This document shows, piece after piece, positions 9,961 to 17,610 of a stretch of DNA of 64,000 nt. Position 1 is the stretch's first letter, and each line of letters opens with the position of its first letter. Origin of the DNA: Bradyrhizobium sp. CSA207 (lineage in GTDB: Bacteria; Pseudomonadota; Alphaproteobacteria; Rhizobiales; Xanthobacteraceae); assembly GCF_029051685.1 (NCBI RefSeq), contig NZ_JAACFT010000023.1, forward strand, positions 1-64,000, in the 5' to 3' direction. A program made the position numbers and the translations under genes. Below the pieces are notes generated by a model. It saw only the letters and a program-made list of their open reading frames with translations. It ran no database searches and was not told the DNA's origin.

Positions 9961-10623
9961 TCAGTTCATCTTGGCCTTGCGGGCGTCGGCGATGACCTGC
10001 TCGAACTCGGTCATGCTCAGTACGCCCGGCACGCGGTACTTGCCGACGATGAAGGCCGGGGTGCCGCGGAAACCGAAGGCTTCGGCCTGCTCGTTGTTGC
10101 GCTTGAGGACGGCATCGATGTCCTTGGCGTGTTCGGTGAGATCGCGCTTGAGACGGTCCATGTCGACGCCGGCGCCCGCCAGAAGTTCGTTGATGCGCGG
10201 CTCGGTCAGCCGCGAGCTGACGCCCATCATGGCGTCATGGGCCTGGTGGTACTTGTCCTGAAATCTTGCCGCGAGCGCGATCCGTGCCGCCGCGACCGAC
10301 ACCGGCCCGAGGATCGGCCAATCCTTCATGACCAGCCGCACCTTGCCGTCGTCCTGAATGACCTGGCGCAGCTCGGGCTCGAGCTTGCGGCAATAGGGAC
10401 AGTTGTAATCGGACCATTCGACGATGGTGATGTTGCCGCCGGGATTGCCCGCGACCGGAACGTCGGGATCGCGCAGCACCTTGGCTTCGCTGAGCACCTC
10501 GTCATCGCCGGCGGCCGCGCGCGGCGCGGTGATGCCGCCCGCTGCGAGAGCTCCGGCGCCAATCAGTGTCAGCGCCGCACGTCGCGTCGGCAGAAGGCTG
10601 CCGCTCTTCCTGAATCCAGTCAT
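9961..10623 (-). CDS. DsbA-family thiol:disulfide oxidoreductase
   Basis: This exported thioredoxin-fold protein of 220 residues carries the active site CPYC (Cys75, Cys78) in VEWSDYNCPYCRKLEPEL and a cis-Pro loop RGTPAFIVG near residue 185. The N-terminus has PTRRAALTLIGAGALAAGG, a twin-arginine-like signal sequence. It belongs to the DsbA/Com1-like group that oxidises or isomerises periplasmic proteins. A DsbB homologue lies at 15726, about 5 kb away, and could reoxidise it, although this group sometimes works with other partners. The downstream hairpin at 9901 ends the transcript. Start is the ATG at 10623. Confidence 0.9.
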   Translation of the reverse strand: MTGFRKSGSLLPTRRAALTLIGAGALAAGGITAPRAAAGDDEVLSEAKVLRDPDVPVAGNPGGNITIVEWSDYNCPYCRKLEPELRQVIQDDGKVRLVMKDWPILGPVSVAAARIALAARFQDKYHQAHDAMMGVSSRLTEPRINELLAGAGVDMDRLKRDLTEHAKDIDAVLKRNNEQAEAFGFRGTPAFIVGKYRVPGVLSMTEFEQVIADARKAKMN

Positions 10624-10709
10624 ATCTCGTCCCGTTTCGGTCCCATCGCCTTTGATACGCTCAGAACCGGAAATTGTTACAGACCATATAGAGTGTCACG
10701 GCGGCGATG

Positions 10710-11432
10710 TCACCGCACCAGCAGCGTGACCGCCAGCGGCACCAGGAAAGAGGTCACCAGCGCGTTCAGGCTCATGGCGATACCGGAGAAGACGCCGGCG
10801 ATCTCGTCGACCTGGAAAGCGCGCGCGGTGCCGATGCCGTGCGCGGCAAGGCCGGCGGCAAACCCGCGGGCACGGAAGTCGGTGACACCGGTACGGTTCA
10901 TCAGCGGCGTCACGATGATCGCGCCCATGATACCGGTGAGAATGACGGAAACGGCAGTCAGCGAGGGATCGGCGTGCAGGGATTCGCTGATGCCCATGGC
11001 GACACCGGCCGTGACCGATTTCGGCGCCAGCGACAGCACCACGTCGCGCGGCAGCCCAGCGAGCTCTGCCAGCAGCACCACCGACACCACCGCCGTGACC
11101 GAGCCCACGACCAGCGCCACCAGCATCGGCACGATGGAGGCGACCACACGCGTGCGGTTCTCATAGAGCGGCACCGCGAGCGCGACGGTGGCGGGCCCGA
11201 GCAAGAAGTGCACGAACTGCGCGCCGGCGAAATAGGTCGTGTAGGAGGTTCCGGTGGCGAGCAGGAATGCGCCGATGATCCACATCGCATGCAGCACGGG
11301 ATTGGCGAGCGGATGCCGCCGCGTCGCCAGCGACACCGCATCCGTGCTCGCATAGACCAATAGCGTCACGGTGAGCCAGAGCAGCGGCGACTGCGAGAGA
11401 TAGACCCAGAGCGAAAACGGATTGTCCGTCAT
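10710..11432 (-). CDS. lrgB: LrgB/CidB-family membrane protein
   Basis: This inner-membrane protein of 240 residues with about seven spans is the LrgB partner of LrgA. In other bacteria the pair is linked to control of cell-wall hydrolases and to export of small organic acids. Family stretches such as LAPKSVTAGVAMGISE and GFAAGLAAHGIGTARA are present. The ATG at 11432 overlaps the lrgA stop (ATGA), so the pair is translationally coupled. A long upstream-open frame to 11897 is out of keeping with the family. It is the last gene of a four-gene unit led by two thioesterases. Its exact role here is not known. Confidence 0.9.
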   Translation of the reverse strand: MTDNPFSLWVYLSQSPLLWLTVTLLVYASTDAVSLATRRHPLANPVLHAMWIIGAFLLATGTSYTTYFAGAQFVHFLLGPATVALAVPLYENRTRVVASIVPMLVALVVGSVTAVVSVVLLAELAGLPRDVVLSLAPKSVTAGVAMGISESLHADPSLTAVSVILTGIMGAIIVTPLMNRTGVTDFRARGFAAGLAAHGIGTARAFQVDEIAGVFSGIAMSLNALVTSFLVPLAVTLLVR

Positions 11433-11824
11433 CGCGCGTCCTGCTGCCTGAGCAGGCGGCTGACGAGGCGGAATGTCAGCACGGTTGCGAGCAGGGTCGC
11501 GACCACCGAGAGCGCGAGCACCAGGACGATGGCGATGCCGTGAGATGCGAGCAGATCGAGCTTCTGCACGACGCCCACGCCAGCCGGCACGAACAGCAGC
11601 GAGAGATGGGCCAGCAGCCCCTTGCTCGCCGTCTCCACGCCGTCGTTTAGCAGCGGCCCGCGTGCGAGCAGCACAAAACGATCGCGCGCAAGCAGCAGGA
11701 TCAGGAGCAGCAGCAGGCCGAGCACGGGTCCCGGCAAGGGCAGTCTGAGGCCGCGCACAACGGCTTCGCCGATCAACTGGCAGAGCAGGATGAGGCTGAG
11801 ACTCGCAAGCATGACGGTCCGCAT
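11429..11824 (-). CDS. lrgA: LrgA/CidA-family holin-like membrane protein
   Basis: This small membrane protein of about 131 residues has four predicted spans, with the family stretch LPLPGPVLGLLLLLILL and the segment LLFVPAGVGVVQ. Start choice is uncertain. The ATG at 11824 is used here; a TTG at 11851 overlaps the preceding stop and would allow coupling, but neither has a strong ribosome site. The stop overlaps the lrgB start. It follows the PaaI-type thioesterase by about 23 bases. In related bacteria LrgAB have holin-like or pyruvate-transport roles; the link here to acyl-CoA thioesterases is unusual. Confidence 0.83.
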   Translation of the reverse strand: MRTVMLASLSLILLCQLIGEAVVRGLRLPLPGPVLGLLLLLILLLARDRFVLLARGPLLNDGVETASKGLLAHLSLLFVPAGVGVVQKLDLLASHGIAIVLVLALSVVATLLATVLTFRLVSRLLRQQDAR

Positions 11825-11847
11825 CAGGGGATACGCCGGCAGGCTTG

Positions 11848-12333
11848 TCAATTGCCGTGCCGGGGGATCGTGCTCGGCACCTGCGGAGCTGCAACACGCG
11901 GCAGCATTGCCATCAGCGTGCCGGTCATGGTGGCGATCAACGTTGTCTTGCCCTCGTGCTCGGCAAAGGCCCTGGCCTCGCAGAAGGTCAGTGTACGGCC
12001 TGGCTTGACGACCTCGGCCTTGAAGACGAAACGCTCGCCGCGAGCGGGCGCGAGTAATGTGGTCTTGAACTCGACGGTGACGATGTCGGCTTCACGCGGC
12101 ATCAAAGTGAAGGCGGCAACGCCGCAGGCGTTGTCGAGGCCCGCGGTGATGATGCCGGCATGGACAAAACCGTTCTGCTGCGTGAAGGCCGGCGAATATA
12201 GCATTGCCAGCTCGACTTCGCCTGGCGCAAGGCGGACGATCACGATGCCGAGCGTGCGCATCGCCGGCTGGCCGTCGAACATGGCGACGGCCGCCGCGCG
12301 ATAACCCGGGTTTTTCGGCTCGAACGCAGCCAT
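11848..12333 (-). CDS. PaaI-family hotdog thioesterase
   Basis: This 161-residue protein has a single hotdog fold, with the PaaI-type segment NGFVHAGIITAGLDNACG, where the helix Asp/Asn positions place the catalytic acid. It probably hydrolyses an acyl-CoA or aryl-CoA thioester in the cytoplasm. The gene starts three bases after the stop of the preceding thioesterase at 12337, and the lrgA frame begins next. The C-terminal 15 residues are low complexity. The two thioesterases belong to different subfamilies, so they may act on different chain lengths or steps. Substrate is unknown. Confidence 0.85.
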   Translation of the reverse strand: MAAFEPKNPGYRAAAVAMFDGQPAMRTLGIVIVRLAPGEVELAMLYSPAFTQQNGFVHAGIITAGLDNACGVAAFTLMPREADIVTVEFKTTLLAPARGERFVFKAEVVKPGRTLTFCEARAFAEHEGKTTLIATMTGTLMAMLPRVAAPQVPSTIPRHGN

Positions 12334-12336
12334 GGC

Positions 12337-12765
12337 TCAGGCCCCGGCCGGCTCGACGAGCTGCCTCATCGCGGTTTCACGAATGGCATCCGCGAACGGT
12401 GTGGACTTGCGCGCCTTGCGGTCCGTGTGCACGCCGGTGATCTCGCAGATCGCCGCGATCTCGCCGGTCTCGGCATTGGTCATCTCGTGGCGCAAGCGGA
12501 TCGACTTTTCGCTGACCTCCAGCAGGATACTGCGGATCTCGACGATATCGCCGGCGAGCAGCTCGCGCTTGTAGGTGATGTTCTGCTGCACCGCCGCCAT
12601 GCCGCGGCCCGAACTGCGCAGATAGCTCGGCGTCAGCCCGAGCCGGGCGAACAGTTGCCAGTTGGCCTCGTCGAATTTGCCGACATACCACATGATGTTC
12701 ATGTGGCCGACGTGATCGCACTGCCACGGATAGACCGTGCCGCGATAGGTCGCCTCCCGTTCCAT
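12337..12765 (-). CDS. 4HBT-type acyl-CoA thioesterase
   Basis: This 142-residue hotdog protein has the 4-hydroxybenzoyl-CoA thioesterase/YbgC-like N-terminus: YRGTVYPWQCDHVGHMNIMWYVGKFDEA, in which the catalytic Asp and HMN motif are plain. The ATG at 12765 (MEREATYRG) fits this family; the frame stays open to 12804, but that extension would run through the operator. It is the first gene of a probable operon with a PaaI thioesterase and lrgAB. Two palindromes at 12785-12838 lie just upstream and between it and the divergent TetR gene, so repression by that regulator is likely. Confidence 0.86.
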   Translation of the reverse strand: MEREATYRGTVYPWQCDHVGHMNIMWYVGKFDEANWQLFARLGLTPSYLRSSGRGMAAVQQNITYKRELLAGDIVEIRSILLEVSEKSIRLRHEMTNAETGEIAAICEITGVHTDRKARKSTPFADAIRETAMRQLVEPAGA

Positions 12766-12784
12766 CGCTCCCACCCTTGGATTG

Positions 12785-12804
12785 TTGATACGGTAGCGTA
12801 TCAA
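12785..12804. promoter_or_regulatory. TetR-type operator 1 (palindrome)
   Basis: The sequence TTGATACGGTAGCGTATCAA is an inverted repeat with eight-base arms and a four-base centre. It lies 20 bases upstream of the thioesterase start and 56 bases before the divergent tetR gene. The half-site TTGATACG recurs in operator 2. Position and symmetry fit a TetR-family binding site that would shut off the thioesterase-lrgAB operon and the regulator itself. Confidence 0.75.
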
Positions 12805-12822
12805 CCTCCTTCCGCGTTAGCA

Positions 12823-12838
12823 ATACGGCACCGTATCA
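12823..12838. promoter_or_regulatory. TetR-type operator 2 (palindrome)
   Basis: The core ATACGGCACCGTAT is a perfect inverted repeat with six-base arms. Read on the minus strand it gives TTGATACGGT, identical to the first ten bases of operator 1. Its centre is about 35 bases from the centre of operator 1, roughly three to three and a half helical turns. It ends 22 bases before the tetR start codon. Two copies suggest cooperative or dual-promoter control. Confidence 0.7.
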
Positions 12839-12859
12839 AGAACCGGTGAGGCTTTCTTC

Positions 12860-13408
12860 ATGAGCGACGGCAAGGGCGATGTCTGGGTCGAGGCGGGGTT
12901 TACCGAGCTCGCGCGCGCGGGGATCGAGGGGGTGCGGGTCGAGGTGCTCGCCAAGAATTTGGGCGTCACCAAGGGCGGCTTCTATCGCCGCTTCGCCGAC
13001 CGTGCCGCGCTGCTCGAAGCCATGCTGGAGCGCTGGCGCGAGGGACGCGCAGCGGCGATCGCGCAGCAGACGAGCCTCGACGGACAAGCCCCTCGCGAGC
13101 GGTTGAGGGCCGTGATTCAGCTCTATTCCGAGCGGCTGAACCCGGACGGCATGGCGATCGAGCTTGCGATCCGGCAGTGGGCCCGTTCGGACGAGAGCGC
13201 GGCGGCGGCGGTCGCAAGCGTCGATGCGGCGCGGCTCAAGCACGTTGCCGAACTCTATCGCGCCACCGGGCTAGCGGCGGAGGAAGCCGACGCGCAGGCA
13301 TTCCTGTTCTACTGCTTCATCTTCGGGCAGAGCCTGCTCTTCGTCGAGCGAGGCGCGCGCAAGCGATCGCAGCTCGTGACCAAATCGGCCGAGAAGCTGT
13401 TGAACTGA
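12860..13408 (+). CDS. TetR/AcrR-family transcriptional regulator
   Basis: This 182-residue regulator has an N-terminal helix-turn-helix at about residues 12-55 (GFTELARAGIEGVRVEVLAKNLGVTKGGFYRRFADRAALLEAM, the last part being the typical recognition helix YRRF). The rest is a helical ligand-binding domain. It is divergent from the thioesterase-lrgAB unit, with two palindromes between the starts. Regulation of that unit and self-regulation are the natural reading. The ligand could be an acyl-CoA or fatty acid, given the enzymes, but that is inference. A hairpin follows at 13416. Confidence 0.9.
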   Translation: MSDGKGDVWVEAGFTELARAGIEGVRVEVLAKNLGVTKGGFYRRFADRAALLEAMLERWREGRAAAIAQQTSLDGQAPRERLRAVIQLYSERLNPDGMAIELAIRQWARSDESAAAAVASVDAARLKHVAELYRATGLAAEEADAQAFLFYCFIFGQSLLFVERGARKRSQLVTKSAEKLLN

Positions 13409-13415
13409 AGCGAGA

Positions 13416-13440
13416 GAGGCCGGAGCTTGGCTCCGGCCTC
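13416..13440. terminator. Hairpin between convergent genes
   Basis: An 11-base-pair perfect stem (GAGGCCGGAGC) with a three-base TTG loop lies 8 bases after the tetR stop and 18 bases before the end of the convergent small exported-protein gene. There is no clear T run, so it may act as a bidirectional 3' hairpin rather than a classical terminator. Confidence 0.6.
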
Positions 13441-13457
13441 CGCATCGTCCCGAAGCC

Positions 13458-13943
13458 TCAGGCGGCGCCCTTCAGCTTCTTGTTGCACTCGCTGTAGTAG
13501 CCGCCGCCCTTCTCGATCCACTTCATGCCGCCATTGCCGTTCGTGGCCTTGTTGGCATTGTACTGGTCGACGCAGGTGTGCAGGCGGGCCTTGCCGGCGG
13601 TCTCTTTGGCATATTTCGGGTCCACCGCGTTCGGATAGATCGCGGGTCCGGCCGGCAGGGTGGGGGCTGGAGCGGCCTCCTTCTTGGCCTGCTTCGGCTC
13701 GGCCGGAGCTGCGGGCGCGGCCGGCGCAGCCGCGGTTGGCGCAGCGGCAGGCGTTGCATCCGCACCGCACTGGGCCTTGCGGAAGTCATTCCACTTCATG
13801 GTGCCGAGCGAGCCGTCTTTCTTGGCCGCCTGATATTTCGCACTGCATTCCTGCGAGGTCAGCGCCTGTGCCGGCGCAGACGCCGCCAATGCGGCGACAG
13901 CCGACGCCGCAATCGCACACAACAATTTTGTCTGAATGGTCAT
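13458..13943 (-). CDS. Small exported protein with two Cys/MKW modules
   Basis: This 161-residue protein has a signal peptide (about residues 1-27, ending PAQA) and an Ala/Pro-rich linker at about 65-100. It shows an apparent internal duplication. Module 1 runs from SQECSAKYQAAKKDG through MKW to Cys59; module 2 from HTCVDQYNANKAT through MKW to SEC near the C-terminus. Both share Cys, a Tyr-x-Ala-x-Lys pattern, MKW and a final Cys, which suggests one disulfide per module. No family recognised with certainty; related exported proteins are common in rhizobia. Periplasmic location is likely. Confidence 0.75.
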   Translation of the reverse strand: MTIQTKLLCAIAASAVAALAASAPAQALTSQECSAKYQAAKKDGSLGTMKWNDFRKAQCGADATPAAAPTAAAPAAPAAPAEPKQAKKEAAPAPTLPAGPAIYPNAVDPKYAKETAGKARLHTCVDQYNANKATNGNGGMKWIEKGGGYYSECNKKLKGAA

Positions 13944-14142
13944 CCTGAGGTCTCCTCCTTGATCTTCCCCGACGGAAGCGAAACGAGGATTGCTATCCTA
14001 GCGTGCTTGCGGCTTCCGACAAGGAAGCGACGGCATTCGCGGCAAAAATATAGTGATCCCGTCGTTCGAATTATTCATGTCGCGTTCAGCAACGCGAGCC
14101 GACCTTCGCGCCCTTCAATTCTCGCAAGATGAGTGCAACATC

Positions 14143-14415
14143 ATGACCATCGCCTCTCGCCTCGCCGCCGTCGCCCTCGCCTCGCTGCTGGTCACCGGCA
14201 CCGCTTTCGCCCAGACCGCTGCACCGGCGACCAAGACCGATACCGCTACCACCACCGACAGGAAGGCGCCGAAGGAGCGCACGACGGAATCGCTCGAATG
14301 CTCCAAGCAGGCCGACGCCAAGGGATTGAAGGGCAAGGAGCGCAAGAAATTCCGTCGCGAATGCATCAAGGAAGCCAAGGCGGGCACGACCGCCGCCCCC
14401 GCCGACAAGAAGTAA
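14143..14415 (+). CDS. PsiF-repeat exported protein
   Basis: This 90-residue protein has a signal peptide (MTIASRLAAVALASLLVTGTAFA) and a single PsiF-like repeat: LECSKQADAKGLKGKERKKFRREC, with the paired Cys and the ADAKGLKGxER core. In E. coli PsiF is a phosphate-starvation-induced periplasmic protein of unknown function and carries two such repeats. The ATG at 14143 gives a clean signal peptide; the frame is open further upstream but without a leader-like sequence. It stands alone between the module protein and the AbrB-family gene. Phosphate control is not visible here. Confidence 0.82.
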   Translation: MTIASRLAAVALASLLVTGTAFAQTAAPATKTDTATTTDRKAPKERTTESLECSKQADAKGLKGKERKKFRRECIKEAKAGTTAAPADKK

Positions 14416-14514
14416 AGCCCTTCACAGTCCTGATCGGCTTCGGCGAAAGGGGCGCGCATTGCGGCATGACGTGGCCGCAATTGTGCGCCCCTCGCCGATT
14501 TGCGATAAGGAGGC

Positions 14515-15600
14515 GTGAAGCAAATCACCGCCTCCCTGCCGTTCCAATGGCCGAGCCGCGCTAAGGTCTTGAGCACGGCGGAGACGCTTGTCGTCGGCGC
14601 GGCCGGCGGGCTGGCATTCCTCGCCGCGGGTCTTCCCGGCGGACTGATCTCGGGCTCGATGATTGCCGTCGGGATCGCCGCGATCGCCGGACGCCAGCTC
14701 ATGCTGCCGCCGCTCCTGACCCAGATCGTGCTGGTGCTGCTCGGCATTTCCCTGGGCTCCGTCGTCTCGCGCCATTTGATTCAGCAGGTCGGCGCCTATC
14801 CCCTGACCATCGGACTATTGGCGCTCGCAACCTTTTGCTCGACCTTCGGTTCGAGCTACTATCTCCAGCGCATCCATGGCTGGGACCGCACTTCCGCCTT
14901 CCTCGCCGGCAGTCCCGGCGCGCTGTCGCAGATCACGATTTTGGCGGTCGAGCGCGGCGCAGACCTGCCAGGCATCGCGGTGGTGCAGACCATGCGAGTC
15001 ATCATCCTCACCGCGGCATTGCCGCTGGTGCTGGCGCTGGCAGGCATCACGCCCTCCGCCGCGCCGTCGTTGGCGACGACGATCGCCTCGCCGCTCGAGC
15101 TCGTCGAGCTGGTCGCCGCCTCGCTGGCGCTGGCACTGATCCTGCGGCTGATCAAATTTCCGGCGAGCTGGATGTTCGGTGCGATGATCGGCTCGAGCGT
15201 GCTGCATGGCGCAGGCTGGGTCGAGGGCGGGCTGCCGAACTGGGTGCGCGGCGTGGCGCTGGTCGGCATCGGCGCCCTGATCGGCAGCCGCTTCGCGCGG
15301 ATGCGGATCAAGACGCTCGCGGGCCATATCAACGCGGCGCTGGGCTCGTTCGCCGTCGCAATCGCCGTCTCCGGCATCTTCGTCGCGATCGTGGCGCTCA
15401 CGACGCAAGTGAAGTTGTCCGATGTCGTTGTCGCCTTCGCGCCCGGCGCCATGGATGCGATGCTGGCGCTGGCTCTCACGCTGCACATCGATCCGATCTT
15501 CGTCGGCGCCCATCATCTATCGCGCTTCGTGTTCGTGACGATCGCGACCCCCGGCATCGTGCATCTGTTCGGCCGCACCCAGGACGACGTGGATGATTAG
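14515..15600 (+). CDS. AbrB-family (COG3180) inner-membrane protein
   Basis: This 361-residue protein with about ten membrane spans belongs to the AbrB/ammonia-monooxygenase-regulator-like membrane family (PF05145), two related halves with a repeated GSPGALSQ and FAPGAMDAM signature near residues 135 and 310. The family is often called a regulator but behaves in sequence like a transporter. The start is a GTG at 14515. An AAGGAGG at 14507-14513 sits almost against it, an unusually tight spacing that leaves the AAGG part as the likely pairing site. It is not clearly linked to its neighbours. Substrate unknown. Confidence 0.83.
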   Translation: MKQITASLPFQWPSRAKVLSTAETLVVGAAGGLAFLAAGLPGGLISGSMIAVGIAAIAGRQLMLPPLLTQIVLVLLGISLGSVVSRHLIQQVGAYPLTIGLLALATFCSTFGSSYYLQRIHGWDRTSAFLAGSPGALSQITILAVERGADLPGIAVVQTMRVIILTAALPLVLALAGITPSAAPSLATTIASPLELVELVAASLALALILRLIKFPASWMFGAMIGSSVLHGAGWVEGGLPNWVRGVALVGIGALIGSRFARMRIKTLAGHINAALGSFAVAIAVSGIFVAIVALTTQVKLSDVVVAFAPGAMDAMLALALTLHIDPIFVGAHHLSRFVFVTIATPGIVHLFGRTQDDVDD

Positions 15601-15611
15601 GTGGTGCTGAT

Positions 15612-15722
15612 TCTCATGCTGAGGAGCGCTCCGACGGAGCGCATCTCGAAGGATAGAGGCCCGGATGCCGCAGCGGGGCCTTCATGGTTCGAGAGGCCGC
15701 AAGCGCGGCTCCTCACCATGAG
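15612..15722. repeat. Palindromic intergenic repeat, family B copy 1
   Basis: An inverted structure with outer arms beginning CTCATGCTGAGGAGC and ending GCTCCTCACCATGAG, plus an internal CTCGAAGGAT/TGGTTCGAGA pair and a CCCGGATGCCGCAGCGGGG core. A close relative lies at 44500-44609. It fills the gap between the AbrB-like gene and dsbB, which are convergent. Confidence 0.8.
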
Positions 15723-15725
15723 GGT

Positions 15726-16265
15726 CTAGCGCTTCACCGTCCGCACAAATCCCCACGCCGCAATCGCCGCCATCAGCAGCGAGATCAGCACGTTGTAGCC
15801 GGCGAGCGAGAGGCCGAGGAAGCGCCATTGCACTTCATCGCAGCGGACCACCTTCACGGTGTCGAGCCGCGACAACAGATCGGTGGCGCTGCCGAGATTG
15901 ACGACGGGACCGGAGCAGTCGGTCGGGCCCTTCCAAAACGCCCATTCGACGCCGGAGTGATAGGTGCCGAGCCCGGCATTGGCGAGCGCGGCGAGCACAA
16001 GGATCGCAAGGCCCGCAAGCAGCAGCGGCCGCGGCGCGCCGCTTCGCGCCGCAAGCGCGGTGAGCGCGCCGAGCGGGATCGCCAGATAGTACGCGTAGCG
16101 CTGCTCCAGGCAGAGCGGACAGGGCAGGATTTCGAGCACGAGCTGGAAGAACCAGGCGCCAGCGATCGTGACTGCGGCGATCAGCGTGACCGCGAGCGAG
16201 GCGGTCAGCGCGGGGCCGGCGCCGGCGTTCCTGAACGCGGGTATTGCGGCACTCTGGGTCGTCAC
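15726..16265 (-). CDS. dsbB: Disulfide bond formation protein DsbB family
   Basis: This inner-membrane quinone-linked oxidase of 179 residues reoxidises DsbA-type proteins. It has four spans, the first periplasmic Cys pair CPLC (Cys49, Cys52) followed by LEQRYAYY, and a second periplasmic loop with two Cys (in GPTDCSGP and VVRCDEV). The N-terminus is longer than in enteric DsbB. Its stop lies against a family-B repeat. A DsbA-like gene lies at 9961, a likely functional partner though not in the same operon. Confidence 0.9.
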   Translation of the reverse strand: MTTQSAAIPAFRNAGAGPALTASLAVTLIAAVTIAGAWFFQLVLEILPCPLCLEQRYAYYLAIPLGALTALAARSGAPRPLLLAGLAILVLAALANAGLGTYHSGVEWAFWKGPTDCSGPVVNLGSATDLLSRLDTVKVVRCDEVQWRFLGLSLAGYNVLISLLMAAIAAWGFVRTVKR

Positions 16266-16421
16266 GGCAGCCTCTTTCGGATAGGGCGTCGCCTTAAGCC
16301 TCTAGCCCCGGCCCATGCGGCTGTCGAGAACGGCTGACATCACTTTGGCGCGGGTTGACCCCGCTTTGTCCATGGCTATAGTCCGCCGGCTTCGCGACGC
16401 CCTTTCAGGGGCCGACCGGGG

Positions 16422-16506
16422 GCCCCTGTGGCGGAACTGGTAGACGCGCTCGACTCAAAATCGAGTTCCGCAAGGAGTGCTGGTTCGATTCCGGCCAGGG
16501 GCACCA
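16422..16506 (+). tRNA. tRNA-Leu (anticodon CAA)
   Basis: The 85-base gene folds as a type II tRNA. The acceptor arm GCCCCTG pairs with CAGGGGC and the CCA end is encoded. The anticodon stem CTCGA/TCGAG encloses the loop CTCAAAA with anticodon CAA, so it reads UUG. A long variable arm follows (TTCCGCAAGGAGTGC), and the T arm contains GGTTCGATTCC. The features match a bacterial tRNA-Leu. Confidence 0.96.
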
Positions 16507-16537
16507 CGCTTCGCCCCTTTCGGGCTTCGCGTGGCGC
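16505..16537 (+). terminator. Hairpin after tRNA-Leu
   Basis: Immediately after the CCA end, CCACGCTTCGCCC and GGGCTTCGCGTGG can form an imperfect hairpin with a short CTTTC loop and an internal bubble. It probably helps 3' processing or termination of the tRNA transcript. No strong T run follows. Confidence 0.4.
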
Positions 16538-16677
16538 AGCCACGCCGAATCGAAAAGGCGAAGCGTGTCCGGCGAAGCCTCTAGGCGAAGACGGACTGCC
16601 TCGACATCCCTCTCTGGCAATCGTCACATCCCCACTGTATAACTCGGTAGCTTCTTCTCGGACTTGAAGGAGCTCAC

Positions 16678-16980
16678 ATGAACGACCTGCACGCGTGGCT
16701 TTCGCAACAGCACCACGGTTTGCGGACCTTCCGCATTTTTCAGCAAAAGCTCGAGGCGCTCGGCCGGGACGACCCCGAACAGCGCGGCCTGTGCCGCCTG
16801 TTGAGCGGCCTCGTCGGGAGCTATGTCGAGACATTCGACGAAGCCCCGCTGCCGGTCGAAATCGCCAACAATGCCTATCATCGCCTGCTGACGTTGGTCG
16901 CGAGCCTCGATCTGGAGGGCGATGCGAGCCGGCGGCTCGCCGACATCAATCGGGTTGCGGTCTGCGAGCTCTGGCAGTGA
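16678..16980 (+). CDS. Conserved hypothetical protein, 100 residues
   Basis: A soluble, mostly helical small protein with no signal or membrane segment. The ATG at 16678 is preceded by AAGGAG at 16667-16672, a strong ribosome site, and third-position GC is high, so it is a real gene. No motif or family recognised. It follows the tRNA-Leu and precedes another small hypothetical gene on the same strand, 136 bases away. Confidence 0.72.
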   Translation: MNDLHAWLSQQHHGLRTFRIFQQKLEALGRDDPEQRGLCRLLSGLVGSYVETFDEAPLPVEIANNAYHRLLTLVASLDLEGDASRRLADINRVAVCELWQ

Positions 16981-17116
16981 CGCGAGCGTGCCGCCGTACA
17001 TTTCACCAATAGAGGACGGCATGCTTGCCGGCACGAACGCCCCTCCGCGGGTTCGACTTCGCCGGGCGGCTACCTATATCGTGCCGCAACGCGTGTTGAT
17101 GCAGCGAGCAGCTTTG

Positions 17117-17344
17117 ATGGCCAGGAGACGCACGACGGAAGCGGACGCCGACGACCTCCCTCGCTTCTTCGTCTGGGTGCGGGGGCTCGAAGGGCCCGAG
17201 CCGCAGAAATGGATGGCGATGGATTTCGGCGTCGGTGACTGGAAGCGGTCGCTGGTGCTGGCCTATCGGGAGCTGGCGGAGGACGAGCGGCATCTGTCGC
17301 TGTCGATACTGGCGCGGCGCTATCCGCCGCCGCGGGTTGACTGA
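17117..17344 (+). CDS. Small conserved hypothetical protein, about 75 residues
   Basis: A short soluble protein with the striking segment FFVWVRGLEGPEPQKWMAMDFG. I prefer the ATG at 17117 (MARRRTTEADADD) because codon bias becomes typical only from there. An ATG at 17021 preceded by AGAGGA would add 32 residues, and the low-GC3 stretch in between looks noncoding. No family recognised. The gene ends 266 bases before the response-regulator gene. Confidence 0.6.
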   Translation: MARRRTTEADADDLPRFFVWVRGLEGPEPQKWMAMDFGVGDWKRSLVLAYRELAEDERHLSLSILARRYPPPRVD

Positions 17345-17610
17345 ACGCCCGGCCTCTCCCCGCTCGCCGGGAAGAAGCGCGCCCCGACAGGGGTTCTCCG
17401 ATCATCCAACTGTCTTTCCGCGGCAACCCGCCACGGCGAGGTGGCGGGATGGCGCTTGCCGGAGAAGCCAGCCGCTGCGAAGCCGTAGGCACCGCGTCAG
17501 AGGCGCCAGACCGTCGCATCACGGCCCCCATGATTATGGGTGTCGCGGCATCCGCGCTGCGGCTAAACTTGCCTCGCGCCGCGGGGGACACGCGGTGCAG
17601 GACGATGATC

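Noticed and set aside
11812..11851. A TTG start for lrgA that overlaps the thioesterase stop
   Set aside because: Plausible for coupling but no ribosome site supports it over the ATG at 11824; kept only as an alternative.
9961..16265. DsbA-like and DsbB genes as one functional cluster
   Set aside because: They are 5 kb apart with unrelated genes between, so an operon link cannot be supported, although they may still be partners.
16422..16620. Possible integration site at the tRNA-Leu 3' end
   Set aside because: No integrase gene or direct repeat of the tRNA end was seen nearby, and the downstream genes look native in codon use.
17021..17116. N-terminal extension of the small hypothetical gene from an ATG at 17021
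   Set aside because: There is an AGAGGA upstream, but the added stretch has lower third-position GC and looks noncoding.
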